The notes under the pieces were generated by a model, which was given only the letters and a program-made list of their open reading frames with translations, was not told the DNA's origin and did not search any database. Source: Streptomyces sp. DH12 (GTDB lineage: Bacteria > Actinomycetota > Actinomycetes > Streptomycetales > Streptomycetaceae). From it: 64,000 bases of DNA. The stretch covers positions 1-64,000 of the forward strand of contig NZ_JAHWGT010000033.1 of the NCBI RefSeq assembly GCF_020873895.1. The letters run 5' to 3'. This document shows, piece by piece, positions 28,627-37,478 of this stretch. Position numbers and translations under genes: made by a program. Within the stretch, counting starts at the first letter, position 1. The number at the start of each line of letters is the position of its first letter.

Positions 28627-29409
28627 GTGAGGGTGGCGGAGCCCCCGCCCGCGCACCCACCCGTCCGGAGCGAGATGCAGGCCCAGCGGCCCGAGGGGTA
28701 CGACCCGCGCGCCTTCCCGCCGTTCGCCGTCACCGTCGACCTCGCCGTCTTCACCGTCCGTCAGGAGCGCCTCCAGGTCCTGCTCGTCCGGCGCGGACAG
28801 GAACCCCACGCGGGCCGCTGGGCCCTGCCCGGCGGGTTCGTCCTGCCCGACGAGTCCGCCGAGCGGGCCGCCCGGCGCGAACTCGCCGAGGAGACCGGGC
28901 TGTCCGACGCCACCGCCGCCGGCCTCCACCTGGAGCAGCTGGCCACCTACAGCGACCCCGACCGCGACCCCCGGATGCGCGTCGTCTCCGTCGCGTACAC
29001 CGCCCTCGTCCCCGACCTGCCCGAACCCCGCGGCGGCGGCGACGCCGCCCACGCCCGGTGGCTACCCCACGGCGCGCACGGGCCCCTCGCCTTCGACCAC
29101 GACACGATCCTCGCCGACGCCCACCGGCGCGTCGGCGCCAAGCTGGAGTACACCTGCCTCGCCACCGCCTTCTGCCCGCCCGAGTTCACCCTCGGCGAGC
29201 TGCGGCAGGTGTACGAGACGGTCTGGGGCGTCACGCTCGACCGCCCCAACTTCCGGCGCAAGGTCCTCGCCACCCCCGGCTTCGTCCGGGCCGTGGACGG
29301 ACCGCCTCGCCTCACCGGCGGACGGGGGAAACCGGCCGCCCTCTACCGGGCGGGGCCGGCCACCGCGCTGCACCCGCCACTGCTGCGACCCGAAGGACGG
29401 ACCGGATGA
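28627..29409 (+). CDS. NrtR-type NUDIX transcriptional regulator
   Basis: A 260-residue protein. An N-terminal NUDIX domain has VTVDLAVFTVRQERLQVLLV and a canonical, apparently intact NUDIX box GGFVLPDESAERAARREL followed by AEETGL. A C-terminal winged helix of the NrtR type (FTLGELRQVYETVWGVTLDR, PNFRRKVLATPGF) follows. NrtR proteins sense ADP-ribose or related NAD metabolites and repress NAD-related genes. The GTG start has AAAGGGG 5 bases upstream; upstream in-frame ATGs overlap the operator and are less likely. The stop overlaps the ADP-ribosylglycohydrolase start (ATGA). The intact box means it may be both enzyme and sensor. Confidence 0.9.
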   Translation: MRVAEPPPAHPPVRSEMQAQRPEGYDPRAFPPFAVTVDLAVFTVRQERLQVLLVRRGQEPHAGRWALPGGFVLPDESAERAARRELAEETGLSDATAAGLHLEQLATYSDPDRDPRMRVVSVAYTALVPDLPEPRGGGDAAHARWLPHGAHGPLAFDHDTILADAHRRVGAKLEYTCLATAFCPPEFTLGELRQVYETVWGVTLDRPNFRRKVLATPGFVRAVDGPPRLTGGRGKPAALYRAGPATALHPPLLRPEGRTG

Positions 29410-30428
29410 CCACCCCGACGACCCGCACCAAGCAGGCTGCCACCGGCTCGCTGATCGGGCTCGCGCTCGGAGACGCGCTGGGCTTCCCCACCGAGTTCGA
29501 CGACGTCCCCTCGATCCTCGCCAAGTGCGGCCCCTGGCGGGAGACGGCCCTGCCGACACCCGCGTTCATCACCGACGACACGCAGATGACCCTCGCCGTG
29601 GCCCGCGCCGCACGCACCGCCCTCGACCGCGGCGCGTTCGGCCCGCAGTCGCTGACCGGCCCGCTGCGCGAGGAGTTCGTCGCCTGGTACCACGCGCCGG
29701 ACAACAACCGCGCGCCCGGCCGCACCTGCCTGGTCGCCTGCGAACTGCTCGACGGGGACCGGCCCTGGCAGGAGGCGAGCCGGATCGACTCCAAGGGCTG
29801 CGGTGCCAACATGCGGGTCGCCCCGATCGGCCTCGTCCCCGGCCTCGGCGAGGAACAGCGCGCCGGAGCCGCCCAGCTCCAGGCCGCCCTCACCCACGGC
29901 CACCCCACCGCGCTCGCCGCCGCCGACCTCACCGCGCACGCCGTGCACCTGCTCGCCCGCGGCGCCGAACCCCTCGGCCTCGTCGGCCGGCTGCGCTCCT
30001 ACGCGTACGACAACCGCTCCCGCTATCACCACCGGTGGCTCGGCGACCTGTGGACCCGGTCCCACGACCGGACGGCGCAGGCGTACGCCGAACGCGGCTG
30101 GGACGAGTGCCTGACCGCCCTGGCCCGGCTCGACACGGCGCTGCGCGACGCCAACCCCGAGACCGACCCCTGCCTGTACACCGGCGACGGGTGGATCGCC
30201 GAGGAGGCGCTCACCACCGCCCTGCTGTGCTTCCTGCTCTTCCCCGAGGAGCCCCTCACCGCGCTGCGCCGGGCCGCCTGCACCCGGGGCGACTCCGACT
30301 CCCTAGCCTGCCTGGCGGGCGCCTTCGCCGGCGCGCACCTGGGCGCCGGGGCGTGGCCGGGGGAGTGGGCCGACCGGATCGAGCACGGAAGTGAACTGCT
30401 CACCCTGGGCACTCTCTGGGACGCTTAG
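29406..30428 (+). CDS. ADP-ribosylglycohydrolase family protein
   Basis: A 340-residue ARH/DraG-like enzyme. The metal-site signatures are complete: GSLIGLALGDALGFPTEF, the TDDT motif in FITDDTQMTLAVA, and the C-terminal GDSDSLACLAGAFAGAHLG. This fold removes ADP-ribose from proteins, nucleic acids or small molecules in a Mg-dependent way. It is translationally coupled to the NrtR-type regulator (ATGA overlap) and lies 3 bases before the nucleotidyltransferase gene. The operon therefore combines an ADP-ribose sensor and an ADP-ribose remover. The target is unknown. Confidence 0.92.
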   Translation: MTTPTTRTKQAATGSLIGLALGDALGFPTEFDDVPSILAKCGPWRETALPTPAFITDDTQMTLAVARAARTALDRGAFGPQSLTGPLREEFVAWYHAPDNNRAPGRTCLVACELLDGDRPWQEASRIDSKGCGANMRVAPIGLVPGLGEEQRAGAAQLQAALTHGHPTALAAADLTAHAVHLLARGAEPLGLVGRLRSYAYDNRSRYHHRWLGDLWTRSHDRTAQAYAERGWDECLTALARLDTALRDANPETDPCLYTGDGWIAEEALTTALLCFLLFPEEPLTALRRAACTRGDSDSLACLAGAFAGAHLGAGAWPGEWADRIEHGSELLTLGTLWDA

Positions 30429-30431
30429 GCC

Positions 30432-31202
30432 ATGACCGATCTCCTGCAACTCCCCGACCTGGCCCCCGTCGTCGCCGAGCAGCCCGACCCGCTGCTCTTC
30501 GCCACCGTCTCCGGCGCGCACCTCTACGGATTCCCGTCCCGCGACTCGGACGTGGACCTGCGGGGCGTGCACCTGCTGCCGGTGGACGCGCTGATCGGAC
30601 TGCGCGAGCCGGAGGAGACCCGCTCCAGGGCCTGGGAGCGGGACGGCGTGGAGATGGACCTCGTCACGCACGACCTGCGCAAGTTCGTCCGGCTGATGCT
30701 GCGCCGCAACGGCTACGTACTCGAACAGCTCCTGTCGCCGCTCGTGGTGCACACCACCGCGCTGCACGCCGAACTCGCCGCCCTCGCGCCCGACGTGGTC
30801 ACCACCCACCACGCCCACCACTACCGGGGCTTCGCCTGCACCCAGTGGCGGCTGTTCGAGAAGAACGCCGAACTGAAACCCCTGCTGTACACCTTCCGCA
30901 CCCTCCTCACCGGCATCCATCTGATGCGCTCCGGCGAGGTCGTGGCGCACCTGCCCACGCTCCTCGACACGGTGGGGGAGGCCCCCGCGTACCTCCCGGA
31001 GCTGATCGCCGCCAAGGCGGAGGCCGAGCACGGGCCGGCGGCCGGCGTCGGCCAGGACCGCCTCGCCGAGGACGTCGAGGCGCTCCACGGCGCCCTCGAC
31101 GCCGCGCAGCAGGCGTCGCGGCTACCGGACTCCGCGGCCGGGGCCCACGACGCGCTGCACGCCCTCGTCGTGCGGGCCCGCCTCCACGGCCCGCAGGGCT
31201 GA
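30432..31202 (+). CDS. RlaP-type minimal nucleotidyltransferase (copy 1)
   Basis: A 256-residue member of the polymerase-beta-like nucleotidyltransferase superfamily, RlaP subgroup. The core is SGAHLYGFPSRDSDVDLRGV, where the GS of the usual G-S motif is GA but the S-D-x-D metal pair is intact. A third acidic strand is GVEMDLVTHDLRKFVRLML, followed by a helical C-terminal half. It begins 3 bases after the ADP-ribosylglycohydrolase stop, so it is the third gene of the NrtR operon. RlaP relatives are named for association with RNA ligases; no ligase is visible here. Its last 81 bases are also coding on the other strand. Confidence 0.85.
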   Translation: MTDLLQLPDLAPVVAEQPDPLLFATVSGAHLYGFPSRDSDVDLRGVHLLPVDALIGLREPEETRSRAWERDGVEMDLVTHDLRKFVRLMLRRNGYVLEQLLSPLVVHTTALHAELAALAPDVVTTHHAHHYRGFACTQWRLFEKNAELKPLLYTFRTLLTGIHLMRSGEVVAHLPTLLDTVGEAPAYLPELIAAKAEAEHGPAAGVGQDRLAEDVEALHGALDAAQQASRLPDSAAGAHDALHALVVRARLHGPQG

Positions 31203-31892
31203 GCGCAGCCTCACCCGGTACAGGAAGTCCTCCACCCGGGCCCGGTCCGGCTCGGGCGGGAGGGGCGACGACGGGAGCGCGGCGTCCGCCTCGCTCCCGA
31301 GGCGGGTCATCCACGACTCCACCTCCGGCCAGGGGACCTCGCCGCGCTTCACCGCGAGGAGCCGCTCGCGCAGGTCCCCGGCGTCCACGGTGAGTTCACC
31401 GGTGCGCAGCAGGTCGCGGCAGCTGCCCAGCAGCCGCACGAGGTGCATGGCGTGCTTCCAGCGGGGCGCGCCGTGCTGCCGGACGTCCGCCTCGATCTTG
31501 CGGCGCTGGGCCAGCGCGTACCGGGTGAAGCTGTCGTACGCCCGCCGGGAGAGAAAGGCGCCGCGCAGCGCCAGCAGTTCCCGGCCCGTGTCGTCGACGT
31601 ACTCGACGAGGGGCGAGTGCAGGCACTCCAGGACGTTGGGGTTGCTGCGCAGGGCGAGCTCGCAGAACCGCTCCACCTCCCAGCTGAACTGCTCCGGCGC
31701 CGGGCCGTCGACGTGGGTGGGCGGCTTGTCCAGGCGCCACTGGAGCGGCGTCGGCGCCACGAACACGCCGCGGCGGTCGGTGTCGCTCCGCGCGGTGGCC
31801 AGGCCGAAGGCCCGGGACCCCATGACGCAGGAGTAGACGGTGTGGTCGCGTACCAGCTCTTCCGGCGTGACGGGCTGCCCAGACATGGCCAC
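31122..31892 (-). CDS. RlaP-type minimal nucleotidyltransferase (copy 2), convergent and overlapping copy 1
   Basis: A 256-residue paralogue on the opposite strand. Its motif VMGSRAFGLATARSDTDRRG keeps the canonical GS and S-D-x-D pair. It continues with GVFVAPTPLQWRLDKPPTHV, EVERFCELALRSNPNVLECL and a helical C-terminus. The GTG start is at 31892 (ATG 31886 is possible). Its C-terminal 27 codons overlap the C-terminal codons of copy 1 in antisense, so the pair cannot be transcribed at full length together without interference. Sequence identity to copy 1 is low outside the motif; these are ancient paralogues, not a recent duplication. Confidence 0.85.
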   Translation of the reverse strand: MAMSGQPVTPEELVRDHTVYSCVMGSRAFGLATARSDTDRRGVFVAPTPLQWRLDKPPTHVDGPAPEQFSWEVERFCELALRSNPNVLECLHSPLVEYVDDTGRELLALRGAFLSRRAYDSFTRYALAQRRKIEADVRQHGAPRWKHAMHLVRLLGSCRDLLRTGELTVDAGDLRERLLAVKRGEVPWPEVESWMTRLGSEADAALPSSPLPPEPDRARVEDFLYRVRLRSALRAVEAGPHDEGVQRVVGPGRGVR

Positions 31893-31986
31893 GACCCTAC
31901 GGGGTCCCCGCCGCCCGGAGACCCCCGCCCGGGGGTCCGCCCGGAGGCCCCCGCCCCGGGTCGGGCCAGTCGGCCCCCGCCCCGGG

Positions 31987-32400
31987 TCAGGCCAGCCGGA
32001 TCTCGCCCCCGGCCACGGTGATCCGGCGGGCCGGCAGCGGCCGGGTCGCCGGGCCGGAGGCGACGGACCCGTCGGTGACGCGGAACCGGCCTGCGTGGCA
32101 CGGGCAGACGATCAGCCCGTCGGCCACGGACCCGACCGTGCAGCCCTGGTGGGTGCAGACCGCGGAGAAGGCCCGGAACTCGCCCTCGACCGGCTGGGTC
32201 ACGACGACCTTCTCGGCCGCGACGACGGTGCCGCCGCCGACCGGGACGTCGGCGGCCGAGGCGACCACCTTCCCGGCCGGCCCGCCGTCGTCGCCGCACG
32301 CCGGGACGAGGGCGGCGGTGGCCGCGGTGAGCGTGCCGGTGAGGACGGTACGGCGGCGGGGCGCGGCCGGCCGCGCCGACTCGGGAGGAGAGGGGTGCAT
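31987..32400 (-). CDS. Rieske [2Fe-2S] lipoprotein
   Basis: A 137-residue exported protein. The N-terminus has a twin-arginine type signal (PRRRTVLTGTLTAATAALVP) ending in the lipobox-like ALVPAC, so a Tat-exported lipoprotein is likely. The Rieske motifs are CTHQGC and CPCHAGRF, supplying the two Cys and two His ligands, with VSSADGS-type proline-loop equivalents in GPATRPLPARR. Such small soluble Rieske proteins transfer electrons outside the membrane. No redox partner is adjacent; flanking genes are an RlaP nucleotidyltransferase and a DUF952 protein. Common in Streptomyces. Confidence 0.9.
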   Translation of the reverse strand: MHPSPPESARPAAPRRRTVLTGTLTAATAALVPACGDDGGPAGKVVASAADVPVGGGTVVAAEKVVVTQPVEGEFRAFSAVCTHQGCTVGSVADGLIVCPCHAGRFRVTDGSVASGPATRPLPARRITVAGGEIRLA

Positions 32401-32459
32401 GCGGACATCCTGGGACGTGTCATCCCCGACCGGTGGCCGACACCCCCGAGCGGCGCTTC

Positions 32460-32801
32460 TCAAGCCCGGGCAACGAGCTCCAGCGCCGCCCCGTCCGGGC
32501 CCCGCCGCACCTCCAGGACGGCCGTGACGGCCGCCCGCTCCAGCGGCCCGTACACGTGGGGGAAGACCCCCGCCCCCGACCGCTCCCAGCGGACCTCGGC
32601 GGTCAGCCGCCCCTCGTCGACCACCAGCGCCAGCAGCGTGCCCGGCACGTCCCGGTAGTGCGCGCCGGCGACGGCCAGCGCCCCGGCCGCGTCGGCGGAG
32701 CAGTGCACGAAGCCCTCCCGCGCGAGGGAGGCGGGACGGTACGGGCGGTCCGGGCCGGTGGCCCACTCCGCGAGGGGCACGACGTGGAAGAGCATGCGCA
32801 C
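32460..32801 (-). CDS. DUF952 family protein
   Basis: A 113-residue protein. The DUF952 pattern is FHVVPLAEWA near the N-terminus, then YRPASLAREGFVHCSADAAG, LLALVVDEGRLTAEVRWE and VFPHVYGPLERAAV. Family members are distantly related to ADP-ribosyltransferase/KptA-like folds, and the HVYG and FVHCS segments fit that, but catalytic assignment is uncertain. It lies ahead of tyrA on the opposite strand and just beyond the NUDIX/ADP-ribosylglycohydrolase cassette. That placement is suggestive if the family acts on NAD-derived groups, but this is speculative. Confidence 0.85.
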   Translation of the reverse strand: MRMLFHVVPLAEWATGPDRPYRPASLAREGFVHCSADAAGALAVAGAHYRDVPGTLLALVVDEGRLTAEVRWERSGAGVFPHVYGPLERAAVTAVLEVRRGPDGAALELVARA

Positions 32802-32942
32802 CAGTCTCGCCCCTCGACGGCCCCGGCGGCGCCGGACGACCTTGACTAGGCTGAACGCGCGGCCGCCCCGCGCCCGCGCCCCGCGTCACCCGCCTCCAGC
32901 CCGTCACCCGCCCCCACTCCTCCGCCCCAAGGACACCGCCCA

Positions 32943-34028
32943 GTGAGAACCGCAGTCGTCATCGGAACCGGGCTGATCGGCACCTCGGTCGCCCTCGCCC
33001 TCACCGACCGGGGCGTGACCGTCCACCTCGTCGACCACGACCCGTCCCGGGCCCGTACCGCCGCCGCCCGCGGGGCGGGCACGGAAGCCCCGCCCGAGGG
33101 CCCCGTGGACCTCGCCGTGGTGGCCGTGCCGCCCGCCCACGTGGCCGGCACCCTCGCCGACGCCATGCGCGCCGGCACGGCCCGCGGCTACCTCGACGTG
33201 GCCAGCGTCAAGGGCGGCCCACTGCGCGAGCTGGCGGCCCTCGGCGCCGACCTGTCCGCCTACATCGGCACGCACCCGATGTCCGGCAAGGAGCAGTCCG
33301 GTCCGCTGGCCGGCAGCGGCGACCTCTTCGAGGGCCGCCCCTGGGTCCTCACCCCCACCCGGGACACCGCCACCGAGGTGCTCAACCTCGCCCTGGAGCT
33401 GGTCGCGCTCTGCCGGGCCGTCCCGGTCGTCATGGACGCCGACGCCCACGACCGGGCCGTCGCCCTGGTGTCGCACACGCCGCAGCTGGTCTCGTCGATG
33501 GTCGCCGCCCGACTGGAGGAGGCCGAGGAGACGGCCGTGCGCCTCTGCGGGCAGGGCATCCGCGACGTCACCCGCATCGCGGGGTCCGACCCGCGCATGT
33601 GGGTCGACATCCTCTCGGCCAACCCCGGCCCCGTCGCCGACGTGCTCGCGGCGCTCGCCGCCGACCTGGACGGGACCGTCCGCGCGCTGCGCGCCCTGCA
33701 GTCCCCGGACGGCGACGAGCGCCGCAAGGGCGTCACCGGTGTCGAGGACGTCCTGCGCCGGGGCAACACCGGCCGCGGCCGAGTCCCCGGCAAGCACGGC
33801 ACCGCCCCCGCCGCGTACGAGACGGTCGCCGTCCTCATCAGCGACCAGCCCGGCGAGCTGGCCCGCATCTTCGCCGACGCAGGCAAGGCCGGCGTCAACG
33901 TCGAGGACGTCCGCATCGAGCACGCGACCGGGCAGCAGGCGGGTGTCGTGCAGCTGATGGTCGCCCCGTCCGCAGCGCCGCCGCTCGCGGCGGCGCTGCG
34001 GGAGCGCGGCTGGGCCCTGCGGCAGTGA
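32943..34028 (+). CDS. tyrA: Prephenate dehydrogenase
   Basis: A 361-residue enzyme of tyrosine biosynthesis. An N-terminal Rossmann domain has VIGTGLIGTSVALAL and VASVKGGPLREL. The catalytic region has YIGTHPMSGKEQSGP, followed by a helical dimerisation domain (VSHTPQLVSSMVAARLEEAE, GIRDVTRIAGSDPRMW). A C-terminal ACT-like domain (VAVLISDQPGELARIFADAG) probably mediates feedback control. GTG start. It begins the core run tyrA-cmk-plsC-der. In mycobacteria rluB is followed directly by cmk; here the NUDIX cassette and tyrA intervene. Confidence 0.93.
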   Translation: MRTAVVIGTGLIGTSVALALTDRGVTVHLVDHDPSRARTAAARGAGTEAPPEGPVDLAVVAVPPAHVAGTLADAMRAGTARGYLDVASVKGGPLRELAALGADLSAYIGTHPMSGKEQSGPLAGSGDLFEGRPWVLTPTRDTATEVLNLALELVALCRAVPVVMDADAHDRAVALVSHTPQLVSSMVAARLEEAEETAVRLCGQGIRDVTRIAGSDPRMWVDILSANPGPVADVLAALAADLDGTVRALRALQSPDGDERRKGVTGVEDVLRRGNTGRGRVPGKHGTAPAAYETVAVLISDQPGELARIFADAGKAGVNVEDVRIEHATGQQAGVVQLMVAPSAAPPLAAALRERGWALRQ

Positions 34029-34057
34029 CCCCCTGACCCCGGGCCGGAGGGCCCGGT

Positions 34058-34096
34058 GGCGGCCCGGGCCGGGAGGGGCCGCCGGCCCGGGCCGCC
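34058..34096 (+). terminator. GC hairpin after tyrA
   Basis: A perfect 13-bp stem (34058-34070 with 34084-34096) has a 13-base loop, 30 bases after the tyrA stop. It may terminate or attenuate read-through into cmk. Confidence 0.65.
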
Positions 34097-34229
34097 CGCG
34101 GGGCGCCGCCCCCGCGCGGGGGCGGCCGGCAGCGGGTGCGAGGAGTGGCGGGGACAGTCGGTAACCTTGTGGCGGGTCCTCGGCAACCGGCCGGCCCCGC
34201 TCCCCGTACGCAGGAAGGTGTCCGACACC

Positions 34230-34904
34230 GTGGAATCCGTGATCGTCGCCATCGACGGCCCCTCCGGCACGGGCAAGTCGAGCACCTCGAAGGCCGTCGC
34301 GGCCGCGCTCGGCCTCAGCTACCTGGACACCGGGGCCCAGTACCGGGCGATCACCTGGTGGATGATCTCCAACGGGATCGACGTGAACGACGCCGCCGCC
34401 GTGGCCGACGCCTCCGGCAAGCCGGTCATCGTCTCCGGTACGGACCCCTCGCAGCCGACCATCACCGTCGACGGCGTGGACGCCTCCGGCCCGATCCGCA
34501 CCCAGGAGGTCACCGCCGCGGTCAGCGCCGTCAGCGCCGTCCCCGAAGTGCGCTCCCGGATCACCGAGCTCCAGCGGTCCATCGCGGCCGCCGCCCCGCT
34601 CGGCATCGTCGTCGAGGGCCGCGACATCGGCACCACCGTCCTCCCCGACGCCGACCTGAAGGTCTTCCTCACCGCGTCCGCCGAGGCCCGCGCGGCCCGC
34701 CGCGCCGGCGAGCTGAAGGGCGCGGACGTCGCCGCGACCCGCGAGGCCCTCGTCAGGCGGGACGCCGCCGACTCCAGCCGCAAGACCTCCCCCCTCGCCA
34801 AGGCCGACGACGCCGTCGAGGTGGACACCACCGACCTGACGCTCCAGCAGGTCGTCGAGTGCGTCGTCACCCTCGTGGGCGAGCGGAGGGCGGCCGCCCA
34901 GTGA
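34230..34904 (+). CDS. cmk: Cytidylate kinase
   Basis: A 224-residue CMP/dCMP kinase. P-loop [53 protein letters not shown] and the lid-region [14 protein letters not shown] with conserved arginines are all present. GTG 34230 (MESVIVAID) with AGGAAGG 9-10 bases upstream is preferred to the in-frame GTG 34218. The stop overlaps the plsC start (GTGA). cmk directly ahead of der, with an acyltransferase between, is the usual Streptomyces order. Confidence 0.95.
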   Translation: MESVIVAIDGPSGTGKSSTSKAVAAALGLSYLDTGAQYRAITWWMISNGIDVNDAAAVADASGKPVIVSGTDPSQPTITVDGVDASGPIRTQEVTAAVSAVSAVPEVRSRITELQRSIAAAAPLGIVVEGRDIGTTVLPDADLKVFLTASAEARAARRAGELKGADVAATREALVRRDAADSSRKTSPLAKADDAVEVDTTDLTLQQVVECVVTLVGERRAAAQ

Positions 34905-35557
34905 CCCCGTCGGCCAAGGGCGCCGCCGTCGGGCGGGGCATCGGCATCGGCCTGATGTACGGGCTGTGGAACCCCCGCGTACTGGGCGCCTGGCGCGTAC
35001 CGGCCGCGGGCCCCGTCATCCTCGCCGTCAACCACGCCCACATCCTCGACGGCCCGATGCTCATGGGCACCGCCCCCCGACCCGTCCACTTCCTGATCAA
35101 GCAGGAGGCGTTCACCGGGCCGCTCGGCCCGTTCCTGGAGCGCATCGGGCAGCTGAAGGTGGACCGCTCGGCCGCCGACCGCACCGCCATCACCGGCGCC
35201 CTGGACGTCCTGGCCGCCGGCGGCGTCCTCGGCATCTTCCCGGAGGGCACCCGCGGCGAGGGCGACTTCGCCTCGCTGCGCGCCGGCCTCGCCTACTTCG
35301 CCGTACGCTCCGGAGCGCCGATCGTCCCGGTCGCCGTCCTGGGCAGCAGCGAGCGGCGGGGACGCCTCGTCAAGGGGCTGCCCCCGCTGCGCAGCCGCGT
35401 CGACGTCGTCTTCGGCGACCCCTTCGACGCGGGCGACGGCAGCGGACGCCGCACCCGCCGGGCCCTGGACGAGGCCACCGTACGCATCCAGGAGCGGCTC
35501 ACCGCGCACCTGGAAAACGCCAGGCGCCTCACGGGGCGACAAGCGACACTCGAGTAG
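34901..35557 (+). CDS. plsC: 1-acyl-sn-glycerol-3-phosphate acyltransferase (PlsC-like)
   Basis: A 218-residue acyltransferase. The H-x4-D active site is NHAHILDGP, the glycerol-phosphate site is [13 protein letters not shown], and downstream is [17 protein letters not shown]. It probably transfers the second acyl chain to lysophosphatidate at the inner membrane leaflet. The GTG start overlaps the cmk stop, so expression is coupled to nucleotide and ribosome-assembly genes. Streptomyces carry several PlsC paralogues, so this need not be the main one. Confidence 0.88.
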   Translation: MTPSAKGAAVGRGIGIGLMYGLWNPRVLGAWRVPAAGPVILAVNHAHILDGPMLMGTAPRPVHFLIKQEAFTGPLGPFLERIGQLKVDRSAADRTAITGALDVLAAGGVLGIFPEGTRGEGDFASLRAGLAYFAVRSGAPIVPVAVLGSSERRGRLVKGLPPLRSRVDVVFGDPFDAGDGSGRRTRRALDEATVRIQERLTAHLENARRLTGRQATLE

Positions 35558-35616
35558 TGAGCCGGAGGCTCCGCCTCCCCTCACCGACCACCACGAACGC
35601 ACGAGGAACGGACTTC

Positions 35617-37065
35617 ATGAACGACCAGCACGACCACGGGGCACTTGGCGACGCCGAGTACGCGGAGTTCATGGAGCTCGCCGCCGAAGAGGGCTTCGAC
35701 ATCGAGGACGTCGAGGGCGCGATCGAGGCGGCCGGGCACGGACCGCTGCCCGTCCTCGCCGTCGTCGGCCGGCCGAACGTCGGCAAGTCGACCCTCGTGA
35801 ACCGCATCATCGGCCGCCGCGAGGCCGTCGTGGAGGACAAGCCCGGCGTCACCCGCGACCGCGTCACCTACGAGGCGGAGTGGGCCGGCCGCCGCTTCAA
35901 GGTCGTCGACACCGGCGGCTGGGAGCAGGACGTCCTCGGCATCGACGCCTCCGTCGCCGCGCAGGCCGAGTACGCCATCGAGGCCGCGGACGCGGTCGTC
36001 TTCGTCGTCGACGCCACCGTCGGCGCCACCGACACGGACGAGGCCGTGGTCAAGCTGCTGCGCCGCGCCGGCAAGCCCGTCGTCCTCGCCGCGAACAAGG
36101 TCGACGGCCCGTCCGCCGAGGCCGACGCCGCCATGCTCTGGTCGCTGGGCCTGGGCGAGCCGCACCCCGTCTCCGCCCTCCACGGCCGCGGCACCGGCGA
36201 CCTCCTCGACGAGGTCCTCAAGGCCCTGCCCGAGGCCCCGGAGCAGACCTTCGGCACCGCCGTCGGCGGTCCGCGCCGCATCGCGCTCATCGGCCGCCCC
36301 AACGTCGGCAAGTCCTCCCTCCTCAACAAGGTCGCCGGTGAGGAGCGCGTCGTCGTCAACGAGATGGCCGGCACCACCCGCGACCCGGTCGACGAGCTGA
36401 TCGAGCTGGGCGGCACCACCTGGAAGTTCGTCGACACGGCGGGCATCCGCAAGAAGGTCCACCTCCAGGAGGGCGCGGACTACTACGCCTCGCTGCGCAC
36501 CGCCGCCGCCGTCGAGAAGGCGGAGGTGGCCGTCGTCCTCATCGACACCACCGAGTCCATCTCCGTGCAGGACCAGCGGATCATCACCATGGCCGTCGAG
36601 GCGGGCCGCGCGCTCGTCATCGCGTACAACAAGTGGGACGAGCTCGACGAGGAGCGCCGCTACTACCTGGAGCGCGAGATCGAGACGGAGATGCAGCAGG
36701 TCTCCTGGGCGCCGCGCGTCAACGTCTCCGCCCGCACCGGCCGCAACATGGAGAAGCTGGTCCCCGCGATCGAGAAGGCGCTCGACGGGTGGGAGACCCG
36801 CGTGCCGACGGGGCGGCTCAACGCCTTCCTCGGCGAGCTGGTCGCGGCCCACCCGCACCCGATCCGCGGCGGCAAGCAGCCGCGCATCCTCTTCGGCACG
36901 CAGGCGGGCACCAAGCCGCCCCGGTTCGTGCTGTTCGCCTCCGGCTTCCTGGAGCACGGCTACCGCCGGTTCGTGGAGCGGCGGCTGCGCGAGGAGTTCG
37001 GCTTCGAGGGCACCCCGATCCACATGTCGGTGCGGGTGCGCGAGAAGCGCGGCCGGAAGAAGTGA
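35617..37065 (+). CDS. der: Ribosome biogenesis GTPase Der (EngA)
   Basis: A 482-residue double GTPase. G domain 1 has [14 protein letters not shown], the DTGGWEQ switch and NKVD; G domain 2 has [22 protein letters not shown] and NKWD; a C-terminal KH-like domain ([20 protein letters not shown]) follows. It acts in 50S subunit assembly. The N-terminal 40 residues are the acidic extension found in actinobacteria. ATG 35617 with AGGAA upstream is used; the open frame extends further upstream in nonhomologous sequence. The last 106 bases overlap an opposite-strand gene. Confidence 0.96.
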   Translation: MNDQHDHGALGDAEYAEFMELAAEEGFDIEDVEGAIEAAGHGPLPVLAVVGRPNVGKSTLVNRIIGRREAVVEDKPGVTRDRVTYEAEWAGRRFKVVDTGGWEQDVLGIDASVAAQAEYAIEAADAVVFVVDATVGATDTDEAVVKLLRRAGKPVVLAANKVDGPSAEADAAMLWSLGLGEPHPVSALHGRGTGDLLDEVLKALPEAPEQTFGTAVGGPRRIALIGRPNVGKSSLLNKVAGEERVVVNEMAGTTRDPVDELIELGGTTWKFVDTAGIRKKVHLQEGADYYASLRTAAAVEKAEVAVVLIDTTESISVQDQRIITMAVEAGRALVIAYNKWDELDEERRYYLEREIETEMQQVSWAPRVNVSARTGRNMEKLVPAIEKALDGWETRVPTGRLNAFLGELVAAHPHPIRGGKQPRILFGTQAGTKPPRFVLFASGFLEHGYRRFVERRLREEFGFEGTPIHMSVRVREKRGRKK

Positions 37066-37478
37066 CCCGGGCGCGATGACGGCGGCGCCTGGTGGCCCTG
37101 GCCGTAGCCGTGCGTACCGGAGGCGGAGTGGGTCCCGGTGGCGAGCCCCGTGCCGTGGGACCCGGCGCCGTGCGCCGCGGCCGACTGCGCCGCGGCGAGC
37201 GCGCCGAACCCCTTGAACCCGAGGTCCTCCTCCCCGCTGCGGTCACCGGGGAGCGCCCGGAACGACCGGCGGTACTCGGAGTACAGCGCGTCGTAGATGG
37301 GCGTGGTCGAGTAGCCCGACTCCGCGTCCTGCGCGGGGCGCATGGCGGGGATGTGGTGGTACGACGGGCGGGACGGCTCGTATGAGTGCTGCACGTAGGT
37401 GCCAACGAACCCGCCGCCCGTCGGATGCGGCCCGTACGGCGAAATCGCGGGCCGTATGGCGGGGTGCAGGGAGCTCAT
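36960..37478 (-). CDS. Conserved Streptomyces protein of unknown function, overlapping der in antisense
   Basis: A 172-residue protein. The N-terminal part ([40 protein letters not shown]) and [34 protein letters not shown] look like a constrained core. A His/Gly/Ser/Thr-rich stretch follows. The final 35 residues are basic and lie entirely antisense to the end of der, suggesting the original stop was lost or that the tail is incidental. The ATG at 37478 overlaps the stop of the upstream gene by one base (TGATG), so the two are coupled. No known domain. Confidence 0.65.
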   Translation of the reverse strand: MSSLHPAIRPAISPYGPHPTGGGFVGTYVQHSYEPSRPSYHHIPAMRPAQDAESGYSTTPIYDALYSEYRRSFRALPGDRSGEEDLGFKGFGALAAAQSAAAHGAGSHGTGLATGTHSASGTHGYGQGHQAPPSSRPGHFFRPRFSRTRTDMWIGVPSKPNSSRSRRSTNRR

